A DNA stretch of 64,000 nucleotides from Terriglobales bacterium. Lineage in GTDB: Bacteria; Acidobacteriota; Terriglobia; Terriglobales; Acidobacteriaceae. How positions within the stretch are numbered: position 1 is the first letter of the stretch; each line of letters begins with the position of its first letter. Location: assembly GCA_035561515.1 (NCBI GenBank), contig DATMXP010000021.1:1-64000 (forward strand), read 5' to 3'. The position numbers were made by a program, and so were the translations under genes. The notes below the pieces were generated by a model. It made no database searches, was not told the DNA's origin, and saw only the letters and a program-made list of their open reading frames with translations. This document shows, one piece after another, positions 37,082 through 46,162 of this stretch.

Positions 37082-39055
37082 ATGAGCGACAACTCATCAT
37101 CGCGCCGTGACTTCCTGCGCAGCGCAACTGCCGCTGCTATGGTTCCGCTGGTCTCCACGGCATCTTCTGAATCGACTGCCAGGTCACAGTTTTCAACTTC
37201 GGAAGGGCTTGCACGTATTTCGGAGAACCTCTTCTTCCTTGCGGATACGTGCAACGTGTACTTGATCCGCAATGGCGACCACGGAATCCTCATAGACTTT
37301 GGTTCCGGCAAGATCCTCGATCACCTGGCTGAGGTAGGCGTGTCGAAGATCGATTACATTCTGCACACGCATCACCACCGCGACCAAGCGCAGGGCGATT
37401 TGCTGGCTCATGATCGCGGAATCCCCATCGCCGTGCCCGCGCACGAACGGCATCTCTTCGAGGACGCAGAACGGTTCTGGGCGAACCGACGAGTTTTCGA
37501 CTTGTACCAGGTGCGGAATGACTTCTTTTCACTTGCGTTTGACGTCCCGGTTTCAAAGCTGCTTCACGACTACGAGACTTTTGATTGGCGGGGTCACTCG
37601 ATCTTCGTGCAGCCAACGCCGGGACACACCATCGGCTCCATCAGCCTGGTGGCTAAGATTGACGGGCAGCAGTGCGTATTTTCCGGCGACCTGATCTACT
37701 CGAATGGAAAGGTTCAAAACCTTTACGATCTGCAGTACTACTACCAGGAGCATGAAGGCGTCGACTTTTCGATGTACTCGATTACCGAGCTTCTGGCCTT
37801 ACGCCCAACGCTGCTTTGTCCATCGCATGGCAAACCAATCGGGGAACCGATCTCCGCGATGGAAAGCCTGCGCGCGAAGTTGTTGGATTGGTATCACTAC
37901 TGGAAACCAACCGGCACACCGACGTTTCAGTTTAAGGCCACCCAGATCAGCCCTCACCTGATCTCTCATCCGCTTCCGACTTCAACCTTCTACGCGATCC
38001 TGAGCAAAAGCGGAAAAGCGATGCTGATCGATTACGGATCGGCCAGCTGGAACTTCTTTGCGAGCTTTCGCGATGCTACGGACACGTACGGGCGCATGCG
38101 CTTCGTGGAACACAGCTTGAATGCACTCCAGTCGCAGTATGGCGTCAAGGATTTCGATGTTGTGATCCCGACACACATTCATGACGACCACATCAACGGC
38201 ATCTCGCATCTGTCTCGCAGGTTTAAGACTCGGGTCTGGTGTTACGAGAACATGGTTGAGATATTCCGGAATCCGCGTGGACGTAACCTCGGGTGCATTC
38301 TGGCCGAGCCGATCTCAGTTGACCGAACATTTCGTGATGGCGAGAAGTTTCAGTGGGAAGAGTACGAGTTAACGATGTTCCATTCCCCCGGTCATACGGA
38401 ATACCAGATGGCGCTGTTCACCTCGATCGATGGCGAGGACATTGCGTTTACTGGCGACGCGTTCTTCAATTACGACAAGTCGAACCGGATGACCCACAAT
38501 CTCATCTATCGGAACGACGTCAAAATCGGCGATTATCTCCGCTCCATTAAGAATATCCAACGAATGCGCCCCAACATGATCGCGCCGGGTCACGGCGAGC
38601 CTTTTATGGTCACGGACCAGATGGTTCAGGGCTTCGTTAAGAACGTTCAACGGCAAGACGAGATTCTCGCCGGCTTAATTGCAAATCAAGTCACCGACTT
38701 CGGACTCGATCCGTCATGGGTCCAGATCTATCCGTATCAAGCGGTTGCAACCGCTGACGAACCGTGCTCATTGGAAATCCGCGTCCGTAATCACGGGCCT
38801 GAACCGATGAAGCTGCAGATTGCGCTTTCTCTGCCCCAGGGGTGGATGAGCACGCCCTCCCAATTCGAGTTACAAGTGGCGCCGAGATCTTTGGGAAAAC
38901 AAGCGGTCCAGATAAGGATTCCCCGGTCCGTTTATCAACTTGGGCACAGGCGAGCTATTGTCGCTGACGTTCTTGCCAACGGAGTTCACTTGGGACAGAT
39001 TGCCGAGGCCGTCGTGGACATGTGTGATCCGACCAGCCCGCGAGTAACTTTGTAG
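37082..39055 (+). CDS. Tat-exported protein with two metallo-beta-lactamase-fold domains
   Basis: A 657-residue protein. A Tat signal (SSSRRDFLRSATAAAMVP) leads into MBL domain 1 (about 40-290). Its metal motif reads HHHRDQ (97-102), so Gln replaces the last His of HxHxDH; PTPGHT, SGDLIY and PSHGKP follow. MBL domain 2 (about 310-545) has an intact HIHDDH (365-370), HSPGHT, TGDAFF and PGHGEP. A C-terminal beta-sandwich follows. The second site should bind two metals; the first may be altered. The substrate is unknown; within a glycan locus an ester or sulfate-like group is conceivable. The next gene begins 9 bp later. Confidence 0.8.
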   Translation: MSDNSSSRRDFLRSATAAAMVPLVSTASSESTARSQFSTSEGLARISENLFFLADTCNVYLIRNGDHGILIDFGSGKILDHLAEVGVSKIDYILHTHHHRDQAQGDLLAHDRGIPIAVPAHERHLFEDAERFWANRRVFDLYQVRNDFFSLAFDVPVSKLLHDYETFDWRGHSIFVQPTPGHTIGSISLVAKIDGQQCVFSGDLIYSNGKVQNLYDLQYYYQEHEGVDFSMYSITELLALRPTLLCPSHGKPIGEPISAMESLRAKLLDWYHYWKPTGTPTFQFKATQISPHLISHPLPTSTFYAILSKSGKAMLIDYGSASWNFFASFRDATDTYGRMRFVEHSLNALQSQYGVKDFDVVIPTHIHDDHINGISHLSRRFKTRVWCYENMVEIFRNPRGRNLGCILAEPISVDRTFRDGEKFQWEEYELTMFHSPGHTEYQMALFTSIDGEDIAFTGDAFFNYDKSNRMTHNLIYRNDVKIGDYLRSIKNIQRMRPNMIAPGHGEPFMVTDQMVQGFVKNVQRQDEILAGLIANQVTDFGLDPSWVQIYPYQAVATADEPCSLEIRVRNHGPEPMKLQIALSLPQGWMSTPSQFELQVAPRSLGKQAVQIRIPRSVYQLGHRRAIVADVLANGVHLGQIAEAVVDMCDPTSPRVTL

Positions 39056-39064
39056 GAACAACTT

Positions 39065-39718
39065 ATGAATCCGACTGAACAAGCTGCTACGCACGAAACA
39101 CTTCAATCAGTGATACACCGTCAACTGAGATCATCGATCGCAACGATCCAAAGTGTTCTCGACGACCCGGCCATTTCATCCACACTGGTCGCAGCGGCGC
39201 AGTACGCAGGCGACGCAATGCGAAATGGGCGCAAGTTAATGGTGGCCGGTAATGGTGGTTCCGCAGCCGAGTCTCAGCACCTCGTCGCGGAATTTGTCTC
39301 GCGGCTTACAGTCGATCGCCGGGCGCTTCCTGCCATCTCGCTGACCGTCGACACGTCAATCCTCACTGCTATCGGAAACGACTACAACTACGAAGACGTG
39401 TTCGAACGGCAACTCGAGGCAATCGCGCAAGCAGGCGACGTTTTTTTCGCTCTGTCAACCTCCGGCAACTCGAAGAACATCTTGAAGGCACTAAAGCTCG
39501 CCCCCAAGCTGGGTGTTAAAACGATTGGAATATCGGGGAACGGAGGAGGACAAATGGGTCCTCTCTGCGACTACTCGATCGTAGTTCCTTCCAAGGTGAC
39601 AATGAACATACAGGAAGCGCATTTGTGCCTGGAACACATCTTCTGCATGCTGGTCGAGAAGGTCTTCTTTGGTATGCAATTCGGCGAGGGAAAAACTCCA
39701 GCGGTTCCGGCCGAATAG
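39065..39718 (+). CDS. gmhA: SIS-domain phosphosugar isomerase, GmhA-like
   Basis: A 217-residue protein of the sedoheptulose 7-phosphate isomerase type. Motifs are VAGNGGSAAESQHLVAEFVSRL, ALSTSGNSKNILKAL and the C-terminal helix TMNIQEAHLCLEHIFCML, with the catalytic Glu and His. In LPS synthesis GmhA makes heptose 7-phosphate. Here the gene follows the MBL gene under a LacI-type operator, with no other heptose genes, so it may be a catabolic paralogue acting on a phospho-ketose. Confidence 0.87.
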   Translation: MNPTEQAATHETLQSVIHRQLRSSIATIQSVLDDPAISSTLVAAAQYAGDAMRNGRKLMVAGNGGSAAESQHLVAEFVSRLTVDRRALPAISLTVDTSILTAIGNDYNYEDVFERQLEAIAQAGDVFFALSTSGNSKNILKALKLAPKLGVKTIGISGNGGGQMGPLCDYSIVVPSKVTMNIQEAHLCLEHIFCMLVEKVFFGMQFGEGKTPAVPAE

Positions 39719-39761
39719 ATAAACTGCCGTAGTAGGCCTGAGTGGGCTCGGGCCCATCGAT

Positions 39762-41090
39762 CTACGTTCGTTGCAATTGCATCTGGAGTTCTTCCAGCGT
39801 GTGTCCCTTCGTCTCAGGGTAGAAGCGCCAGACGACGATCAATTGCACGAGCATCATGGCGGAGAACAAAACAAACGGCGCACCGTTCGAACGCGCCGCC
39901 ATCACCGGGAACGCCAATGCAATGAGTGCATTCATGATCCAGTGGGAACCACTTCCCAAGCTCTGCCCTTTAGACCTGACCTCCGTCGGAAACACCTCAG
40001 CGATGTAAACCCAGATCACAGCACCTTGCGATGCCGCGAAGAAGCAGATGAATGCCATCAGGAACCAGACGAGCAGTTCCGGATGGGAATGCGTCAGGAA
40101 GATCGCCGCTACGCCCGCCAGGCAAAAACCGGTTCCGACGGATCCGACGAGGAGGAGCGTTTTGCGCCCTGCTTTGTCGATCAGCGACATACCGATGAAC
40201 GTGCCGACGAGGTTCATCAAGCCGATCAACACGGATTGCAAGTTTCCAGAGAGGCGGCTGAAACCCGCGTAGCGGAAGATATCGGTGGCATAGTAGAGAA
40301 TGGCGTTTACGCCCGCCATCTGATTGAAGAATCCTATCGATGCCGCTAAAAAAATCGGCAGTGCATACTTTCGTTGGAAAAGCGGAACATCGCGTTCCTG
40401 TCCGGGGGATTCCAGCGACGCCTTGATCGCGGCCAGTTCGCCTTCGGGATTCTCGGAACCAAGCTTCCGCAGGTCGCTCAAAGCTTCTTCAAATTTCCCG
40501 CGAGCCGCAAGCCACCTGGGGCTTTGCGAAATCGTGTACAGCATCACTAAGAACAGAACAGCCGGGACAATGGCAACGCCGAATTCCCACCGCCATTCGT
40601 GCATTCCGATGTTCAGACTTGAGATGATGTAGTTAGACAGGTATGCGGCCAGAATTCCAAGAACGATGTTGATCTGGAACACGCCCACTAACCTGCCTCT
40701 CCATTTAGCCGGTGAAACCTCCGCGATGTACACAGGCCCCAGAACAGATGACCCACCAATTCCAAGCCCGCCGACAAACCGCGCAATCAGCAAGACGTGC
40801 CAGTTCCACGCGAACGCACAGCCAACGGCCGAGATGATGTAGAGAAGCGCCATGATCCGAAGTGCGCCGCGTCCACCCAGTTTCTGCCCGAGCACTCCGG
40901 CAATCGCGCAGCCGGCCACTGTTCCCCATAAAGCGATCGACACGGTAATGCCGAGCGTCTTAGGCACAAGCTGGAATGTCTCACTGAGCTGTTGCGTTGT
41001 ACCTGAAATCACAGCCGTGTCAAAGCCAAACAGAAGACCACCGAGCGCTCCGACAGCGCTGCATCTCAACAGTTCCGGCGTAAGTTTCAT
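39762..41090 (-). CDS. MFS sugar:proton symporter (SP family)
   Basis: A 442-residue permease of the XylE/GalP/AraE sugar-porter family with 12 helices. It opens with GALGGLLFGFDTAVISGTTQQL. RFVGGLGIGGSSVLGPVYIAEVSPAKWRG lies in the first half, SQSPRWLAARG (PESPRWL-type) in the central loop and YIAEVFPTEVRSKGQSL in the second half. It imports a monosaccharide, probably one released by the locus enzymes. An operator lies 66 bp upstream. The gene converges with the gmhA-like gene. Confidence 0.92.
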   Translation of the reverse strand: MKLTPELLRCSAVGALGGLLFGFDTAVISGTTQQLSETFQLVPKTLGITVSIALWGTVAGCAIAGVLGQKLGGRGALRIMALLYIISAVGCAFAWNWHVLLIARFVGGLGIGGSSVLGPVYIAEVSPAKWRGRLVGVFQINIVLGILAAYLSNYIISSLNIGMHEWRWEFGVAIVPAVLFLVMLYTISQSPRWLAARGKFEEALSDLRKLGSENPEGELAAIKASLESPGQERDVPLFQRKYALPIFLAASIGFFNQMAGVNAILYYATDIFRYAGFSRLSGNLQSVLIGLMNLVGTFIGMSLIDKAGRKTLLLVGSVGTGFCLAGVAAIFLTHSHPELLVWFLMAFICFFAASQGAVIWVYIAEVFPTEVRSKGQSLGSGSHWIMNALIALAFPVMAARSNGAPFVLFSAMMLVQLIVVWRFYPETKGHTLEELQMQLQRT

Positions 41091-41155
41091 GAGTCCTCGT
41101 GGAGTAACTTGCTGATGATAGAACCCTTCTCGGACATTTCGCAGAAAGCCGCGGT

Positions 41156-41207
41156 GGGATCGATTCCAGCAGCGGAAAGGATGCTATTACATGCATACGG
41201 CTGTCAA
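41156..41207 (-). promoter_or_regulatory. promoter and operator of the sugar-porter gene
   Basis: The operator GGGATCGATTCC is at 41156-41167 (11 of 12). On the minus strand a TTGACA -35 lies at 41202-41207 and CATCCT (41178-41183) could be the -10, 18 bp away. Confidence 0.6.
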
Positions 41208-41254
41208 GGGAATGTTCGTTTGTTCCTCGAATAGGCGCAGCAACCCTGCGCAGC

Positions 41255-41303
41255 TTGACAACGTCGCCAGCCACGAGCAATCTACGAGGTTGGGATTGAT
41301 TCC
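41255..41303 (+). promoter_or_regulatory. promoter and operator of nagA
   Basis: TTGACA at 41255-41260. The operator GGGATTGATTCC at 41292-41303 (10 of 12; outer bases TTGG...CCAA kept) starts 31 bp past the -35 box and just before the nagA start. Confidence 0.6.
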
Positions 41304-41312
41304 AATCGAGAA

Positions 41313-42545
41313 ATGCTGAGCATGTTGAAGACCCTCACCGCTCGCACGCTGATTACCGCCGACGCGGAAATCCAGTTTCCTGTGATCCACCTTGATGATG
41401 ACGGGCGACTCGTCGATATCGGCAGTGACCCGCTGTCGCTCGCAGATGAAACGACGGTGCTTGCCAGTGCGCTGATTGACGTGCACATGCATGGTGGCAA
41501 AGGCATCGACGTGATGCATGCCGACGAATCTCAGATGCGCCAACTCGAGATATTCCTGGCGGAGCATGGCGTCGGGCATTTCCTGCCCACCACGGTAACA
41601 GCTTCAGTTGACTCCACTCTTCACGCCCTGGAGCGTATGGCGAAGGCGGTTCGCACGGCAAAGGACAGGACTGGAGCTGTACCGTTGGGGATTCATATCG
41701 AGGGGCCATTCTTGTCGCACGTAAAGCGAGGCATGCATCCGGCCGAACACCTGCAGCCGCCAAGTATCGAACTTTTCGAGCGGATGCAAACAGCCGCTGA
41801 CGGCCAGATTCGGATGATGACCGTCGCGCCAGAACCGAATGCAGGTCCGTTCGAAAGGTCGGAGTACAAGGCCGTCGCTGCTCTCGAACTCATCAGGCAC
41901 GCTTCTCAGCGCGGCGTCGCCTGCTCCGTCGGCCATACGCATGCGACAGCAAAAGAGACTGTGTCCGCGATAGAAGCCGGAGCTGTAACTGCCACTCACA
42001 CCTTCAACGCAATGCGAGCTTTCGATCACCGCGAACCCGGCGTACTGGGCACCGTGCTTGATGACGAGCGACTCTTTGCCGACCTCATCTGCGATGGCGT
42101 CCACGTCTCACCGGCGGCAGTGCGGCTCTGGTGGAGATGTAAAGGTCCAAAGCGGGCGATACTTATTACCGACGCACTTCCGGCCGCAGGCGCGGCCGAT
42201 GGCGAATACCAAGTCGGCAATGATTGGATTACGGCACATCACGGCCGAGCCGTAGTCACGCGAGATCTGGCAAAGGGTAAAGTAACCCTGGCGGGCTCGG
42301 TGCTCACGCTCGAACAAGCGGTGATACGCTTTGCAGAATTCACAAGCGCGAGCATCGGCGACGGTATCCGGCTCGCGTCACATAATCCAGCGGCAATGCT
42401 GAATAGTCACGCCAGCACAACGCTTGCGGCCGGATCCCTCGTCAACCTCACTCGCTGGGACGCGAAAGGCAATCTCATTACGACCTACGTGCGCGGACGT
42501 GAGTTTGCGGGGAGCGGCACGCATTCGACCCCTCACTTCGCCTGA
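41313..42545 (+). CDS. nagA: N-acetylglucosamine-6-phosphate deacetylase
   Basis: A 410-residue amidohydrolase converting GlcNAc 6-phosphate to glucosamine 6-phosphate and acetate in the cytoplasm. It carries DVHMHGGKGIDVM, GIHIEGPFLSHVKRGMHP with the metal-binding Glu, VGHTHA, ATHTFNAMRAF and the catalytic Asp in LITDALPAAG. Length is normal. Together with GH92 and GH38 it points to N-glycans, whose core carries GlcNAc. No nagB is visible in this window. Its end overlaps the convergent GH38 gene by 13 bp. Confidence 0.9.
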   Translation: MLSMLKTLTARTLITADAEIQFPVIHLDDDGRLVDIGSDPLSLADETTVLASALIDVHMHGGKGIDVMHADESQMRQLEIFLAEHGVGHFLPTTVTASVDSTLHALERMAKAVRTAKDRTGAVPLGIHIEGPFLSHVKRGMHPAEHLQPPSIELFERMQTAADGQIRMMTVAPEPNAGPFERSEYKAVAALELIRHASQRGVACSVGHTHATAKETVSAIEAGAVTATHTFNAMRAFDHREPGVLGTVLDDERLFADLICDGVHVSPAAVRLWWRCKGPKRAILITDALPAAGAADGEYQVGNDWITAHHGRAVVTRDLAKGKVTLAGSVLTLEQAVIRFAEFTSASIGDGIRLASHNPAAMLNSHASTTLAAGSLVNLTRWDAKGNLITTYVRGREFAGSGTHSTPHFA

Positions 42546-45500
42546 CCTGCGTCTCCTAGCTGCAGGCGAACAGTGACAACCTCGTACGGATTGAGGGTAA
42601 GCTGAATCGAATTCGACTGCACTTCAATTGCACGTTGATCATCTTCAACGGCATTCGTTAGAGTCGCGAAGCGTAGCGGCCACAAAGGACTTCGAACGGT
42701 CACGTGGGATTGGCTCCCGGCCGTTTCCTGCAACCGGATGATTGTTCCCTTTCCATCTTCTGCCAATTTCCAGGCAGCGAGAATAACGTTCTCACCCGAG
42801 ATATCTAGGAAACTCGTCCCCATCGCGGGTAACGGCCGTTCCGGGTTACCGATCTTGTCCGGTACGATCACGCGGTTGAGTTCTGCAGGTTCCATGCTTT
42901 CCCATCCCAGCCTTGAGAACGCGGACGGGGAGAAGCTTTTCGCGCTGGTCAACACGTACCGGAATGACAACACACCTCCCTGCCCTGCCTGATAATTCGT
43001 GTGCCAGTAGTTGTTCATCACATACGAAAGCATCGTGGACGACTTCGGCTGAAACTGCCCCGGCCATTCGCCTCGAACGATGTCGCCAAAAGTAGCGAGA
43101 GGAGCGTCAACGGGAACAATTGCGACGGCCAGTCCATTGTCGTGTGCAGCCATCCAGTGCTGGACGGTGAACCACTCCAGACTTCCGCCTTTCATCATGT
43201 TTTTCGCCGGATCGATCCAGCCCTGTTGGATTTCGTATGCAAATTGCGGGCGCTCCAGGTTGATCGGGAAAGCGAAGTAGATCCCTTCTTTCTCTTCGGT
43301 GTATTGCTTATCCACCGTGTAGTTGAACTCAATCTTCTTTTCCGAATCGAAAAGAAGAACTTCCAACTGGACAGAACGAGTGTTCGTGTTGGAACTCTCG
43401 AGGCGGATGGAATGACCCCACGGCGTCTTCTTCGCGCCCAGGTACCTGCCGCTCTGTGGCGGGTGAACCGTGAGATCGGGCTTGGGAAGCGCTGGATCAG
43501 GATGAACGATCGTCGTGCCACCATGGCCGCCACTCACATAGACATACTGTCCAAACCGGTAGGGACTCTTCTCATCTGCGATGTCTCGCTGTAACTGCTT
43601 GTCGAAGATACTTCGAATCGAGCCACTCGCGGGATCGACCGTCACGCGGTAGAACTGGTTCTCGACAGTGGCTTGCGTGTCTACGCGACTGTCGTCGGGA
43701 ATGTCTGATTCCACCTTGAATTGAACGCACTTGTAACCAACCGGAGGTATATCCGTGACTAGAAAACGCGCACGAGTAAATCCTTCGCGTCTCCATAGCA
43801 GTTCTGCCGGAATTTCGCGGCCGGTCGCAATATCCACCAGGCGTTCGTTCTTCCGGAGGTCGGTTTCAACAAGGACGTTCCGTTTCCAGTTCAGCCCGTT
43901 GAAGACAACCAGTGTCAGGGCAGGCACATGGATCTGATCCGTAACGTGTGCCATCGCACGGTTAGCAACATCGTCCAACTGAAATTTCGCCTGAACTGCG
44001 CGATTGTCTTTGATCGCCAATTCATCAACGACGCGCTGCATGTGCGGCTGAGTGACGGACATGCCGCCCGTCCACGTATGCTCGGAATAGAGCTGGATGT
44101 TTCGCCATGCGTCATCGAGTTCCGCCTTCGGCGGATGGAACCCGAGTCCCATCGCGTGCGCAACTGTCGAAAGGAAGTCAACTGACAGCGCACGATGCTG
44201 ATTCAGGCGGTCTTGCTTCGTGTTTGCAGCATCGGCGCCGATTCCGTCTTCCCAGTACGGCCCGAAGTCACCCTTATAGGTCGCCAAGTTCGAAGCGTAG
44301 CGCTGGTCAATGTAGCGCAAGAAGTCGGCAAATGTGGCGTATCGAAATTCTGGGAAGGCGTATTCGCGGTTCCATTCTGACGCGAAGCCACCCAGCCTGG
44401 CTTCTATCTGCGTGTTCTCGCTTTGAGCACCGTAGATCAGAAGCGCATCAGGCGCGTAGTTCTCCTGTGAGTACCGTCGCAGGAAGGGCGGCAGAGCACC
44501 CTGTCCGCCCTCGATTTCGGGTGGTAAACCAAACAGTGATTCGATTTGCGAGTAATTGCGGGAGTACCAGAACAGCACTTTGCCGCCGCCGGTTCCTTCC
44601 CACCAGAACGGTGATTTCAGATCCCAGTCTTCGTGTTGCAGCACCGGGCCGCGGTCGCCATTCCCCGCCGCGACCAGATATCGAATACCCGCGCGCGCCA
44701 AGATGGACGGATACGCTCCCGTGTAACTCGGGACATCGGTGACACTCGCGTAATCGAAGGGGATCCCCCTCGTCCTCGCCAGCGACCTCGAGTAGTAAAG
44801 CGATCGGTATAGAGTCTCGAGAGAGGAGTACCCAGTCAGCAGGTTGGCATAGTTTGCCGGGACTCCGATTTTTCCGCTCTTCACAACTTCAGCTAACTTA
44901 GCCTGCAGATCGGGTGAGCGAGTATCCATGAACTGCTCTACGTTCCAGGAGCCATCGGTAGCAAAACGGAACTCCGGATGCTCCCGCACCATTGCCATCA
45001 CATCCTGCAGTGTCCTGGCTTGTACCTCGGAGACTTTGCCTTGATAGTCCGTGTAGCCGATATCGAGATGTGTATGCGGCACCACGAACAACTTCCATTT
45101 GCGTGCAGGTTGGACTTGAAACGTGAATTCGCTCTCACCCGAGGAGCCAATCGTCAGCTGAGCCGTCACCACGCCGGTCCACTCCGGAACCTCGAAATCG
45201 ATCGACTGCTCTCCGAAGTCCGCCATGGGTTTCACTTCAGCCGCGAAAGAACGGCCGTTCATTTTCAATACAGCCTTCTGTGCTGCTTCAGGCCCCGTAA
45301 ATCGAACTGTGGCATTCACCACTTCCAGTAGTTGTCCCTCGCGTTGGCGATAGAAAATCGTGGGACGCAGACTCGCCGTAATTCTTGCAGGTTCCCTAGA
45401 GGTCTGCTTTGTCAGGGAAATATAGTCGTAACGAATGCCTGAAACATTTCGCTTGTCGGTGTGACGGCGAGATGGCTCGGTGCATGACAACGAGACTCTG

Positions 45501-45991
45501 TTCGCACCTGCCTTCAGATAGGCTGAGGGGATATCAATGGATAGCTCGGCTAATCGTACGGGATCGGGTTCCATGGCGGAGCGAACCAGTTCAGGACGAA
45601 GGTAAAAGTCACCTCGATGGCCGTTAACATCAACGCTCACGGTTGGCACGATGGGGGTGTAAGTTATCTCAGATATCCGTAAGACATAGCCGCCGGACGG
45701 AGTGGTCAGAGAGAACGTAATGTCGTATGGACTCCCGCAAGTTTGCGTCGCTGCCCAGTCTTTCTTCCAGTCGCCGTTACTTGCGTTGTACACGAGACCT
45801 GGTCGTGGCTGTGGCGGGAACTCCCTGGCCGACCGGTCGTCCCGCCCGATCTCCCAAATGGGCTTGCTCTGCGGCGAGGCCAAGGACAACGCGCCAACCA
45901 GCACAAACCAGGAGATAATCAGGACTCGCAAATAGGCGGATAGCAGTCTCTTATTCCAAATCATGAATACAGGTCCTTGCTTGAGTCTCAT
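42533..45991 (-). CDS. large exported GH38-family alpha-mannosidase with N-terminal carbohydrate-binding-like domain
   Basis: A 1,152-residue protein (1,143 if started at the better-placed Met at 45964, before a signal MIWNKRLLSAYLRVLIISWFVLVGALSLA). About 280 residues form beta domains resembling the C-terminal module of rhamnogalacturonan lyases (SPYDITFSLTTPSGGYVLRISEI). The GH38 catalytic domain then begins at LFVVPHTHLDIGYTDYQGKV. ATDGSWNVEQF replaces the common zinc and nucleophile neighbourhood of the other GH38, so this is a divergent subgroup. The C-terminal mannosidase beta domains are present. Its substrate may be a different alpha-mannoside. Confidence 0.85.
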   Translation of the reverse strand: MRLKQGPVFMIWNKRLLSAYLRVLIISWFVLVGALSLASPQSKPIWEIGRDDRSAREFPPQPRPGLVYNASNGDWKKDWAATQTCGSPYDITFSLTTPSGGYVLRISEITYTPIVPTVSVDVNGHRGDFYLRPELVRSAMEPDPVRLAELSIDIPSAYLKAGANRVSLSCTEPSRRHTDKRNVSGIRYDYISLTKQTSREPARITASLRPTIFYRQREGQLLEVVNATVRFTGPEAAQKAVLKMNGRSFAAEVKPMADFGEQSIDFEVPEWTGVVTAQLTIGSSGESEFTFQVQPARKWKLFVVPHTHLDIGYTDYQGKVSEVQARTLQDVMAMVREHPEFRFATDGSWNVEQFMDTRSPDLQAKLAEVVKSGKIGVPANYANLLTGYSSLETLYRSLYYSRSLARTRGIPFDYASVTDVPSYTGAYPSILARAGIRYLVAAGNGDRGPVLQHEDWDLKSPFWWEGTGGGKVLFWYSRNYSQIESLFGLPPEIEGGQGALPPFLRRYSQENYAPDALLIYGAQSENTQIEARLGGFASEWNREYAFPEFRYATFADFLRYIDQRYASNLATYKGDFGPYWEDGIGADAANTKQDRLNQHRALSVDFLSTVAHAMGLGFHPPKAELDDAWRNIQLYSEHTWTGGMSVTQPHMQRVVDELAIKDNRAVQAKFQLDDVANRAMAHVTDQIHVPALTLVVFNGLNWKRNVLVETDLRKNERLVDIATGREIPAELLWRREGFTRARFLVTDIPPVGYKCVQFKVESDIPDDSRVDTQATVENQFYRVTVDPASGSIRSIFDKQLQRDIADEKSPYRFGQYVYVSGGHGGTTIVHPDPALPKPDLTVHPPQSGRYLGAKKTPWGHSIRLESSNTNTRSVQLEVLLFDSEKKIEFNYTVDKQYTEEKEGIYFAFPINLERPQFAYEIQQGWIDPAKNMMKGGSLEWFTVQHWMAAHDNGLAVAIVPVDAPLATFGDIVRGEWPGQFQPKSSTMLSYVMNNYWHTNYQAGQGGVLSFRYVLTSAKSFSPSAFSRLGWESMEPAELNRVIVPDKIGNPERPLPAMGTSFLDISGENVILAAWKLAEDGKGTIIRLQETAGSQSHVTVRSPLWPLRFATLTNAVEDDQRAIEVQSNSIQLTLNPYEVVTVRLQLGDAGQAK

Positions 45992-46023
45992 TGAAGCGTA
46001 ACCTCACCGAACAACATACAGTT

Positions 46024-46035
46024 GGTACCGATTCC
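46024..46035 (-). promoter_or_regulatory. LacI-type operator upstream of the large GH38 gene
   Basis: GGTACCGATTCC, 10 of 12 matches, 33 bp before the gene. A direct repeat GGAATGGAATC overlaps it. No clear -35 or -10 boxes are seen. Confidence 0.5.
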
Positions 46036-46116
46036 ATTCCAGCACTCAGCAGCGTGAAGCAGGGTACACGTCAGACAAATTCCACGCAACTTCAACGCTG
46101 CCGAAAGCCGGTGCCG

Positions 46117-46139
46117 TATACTGTTTTGGAATCGATTCC
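46117..46139 (+). promoter_or_regulatory. -10 box and perfect operator before the Tat protein gene
   Basis: TATACT (46117-46122) followed after 5 bp by the perfect GGAATCGATTCC (46128-46139). This is the same -10/operator spacing as at the main operon. The start codon is 24 bp downstream. Confidence 0.75.
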
Positions 46140-46162
46140 CACGAGACGGATGGGAGGAGTTG

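Noticed and set aside
39742..39757. TGGGCTCGGGCCCA hairpin between gmhA and the sugar porter
   Set aside because: Short stem and no T-run; not convincing as a terminator.
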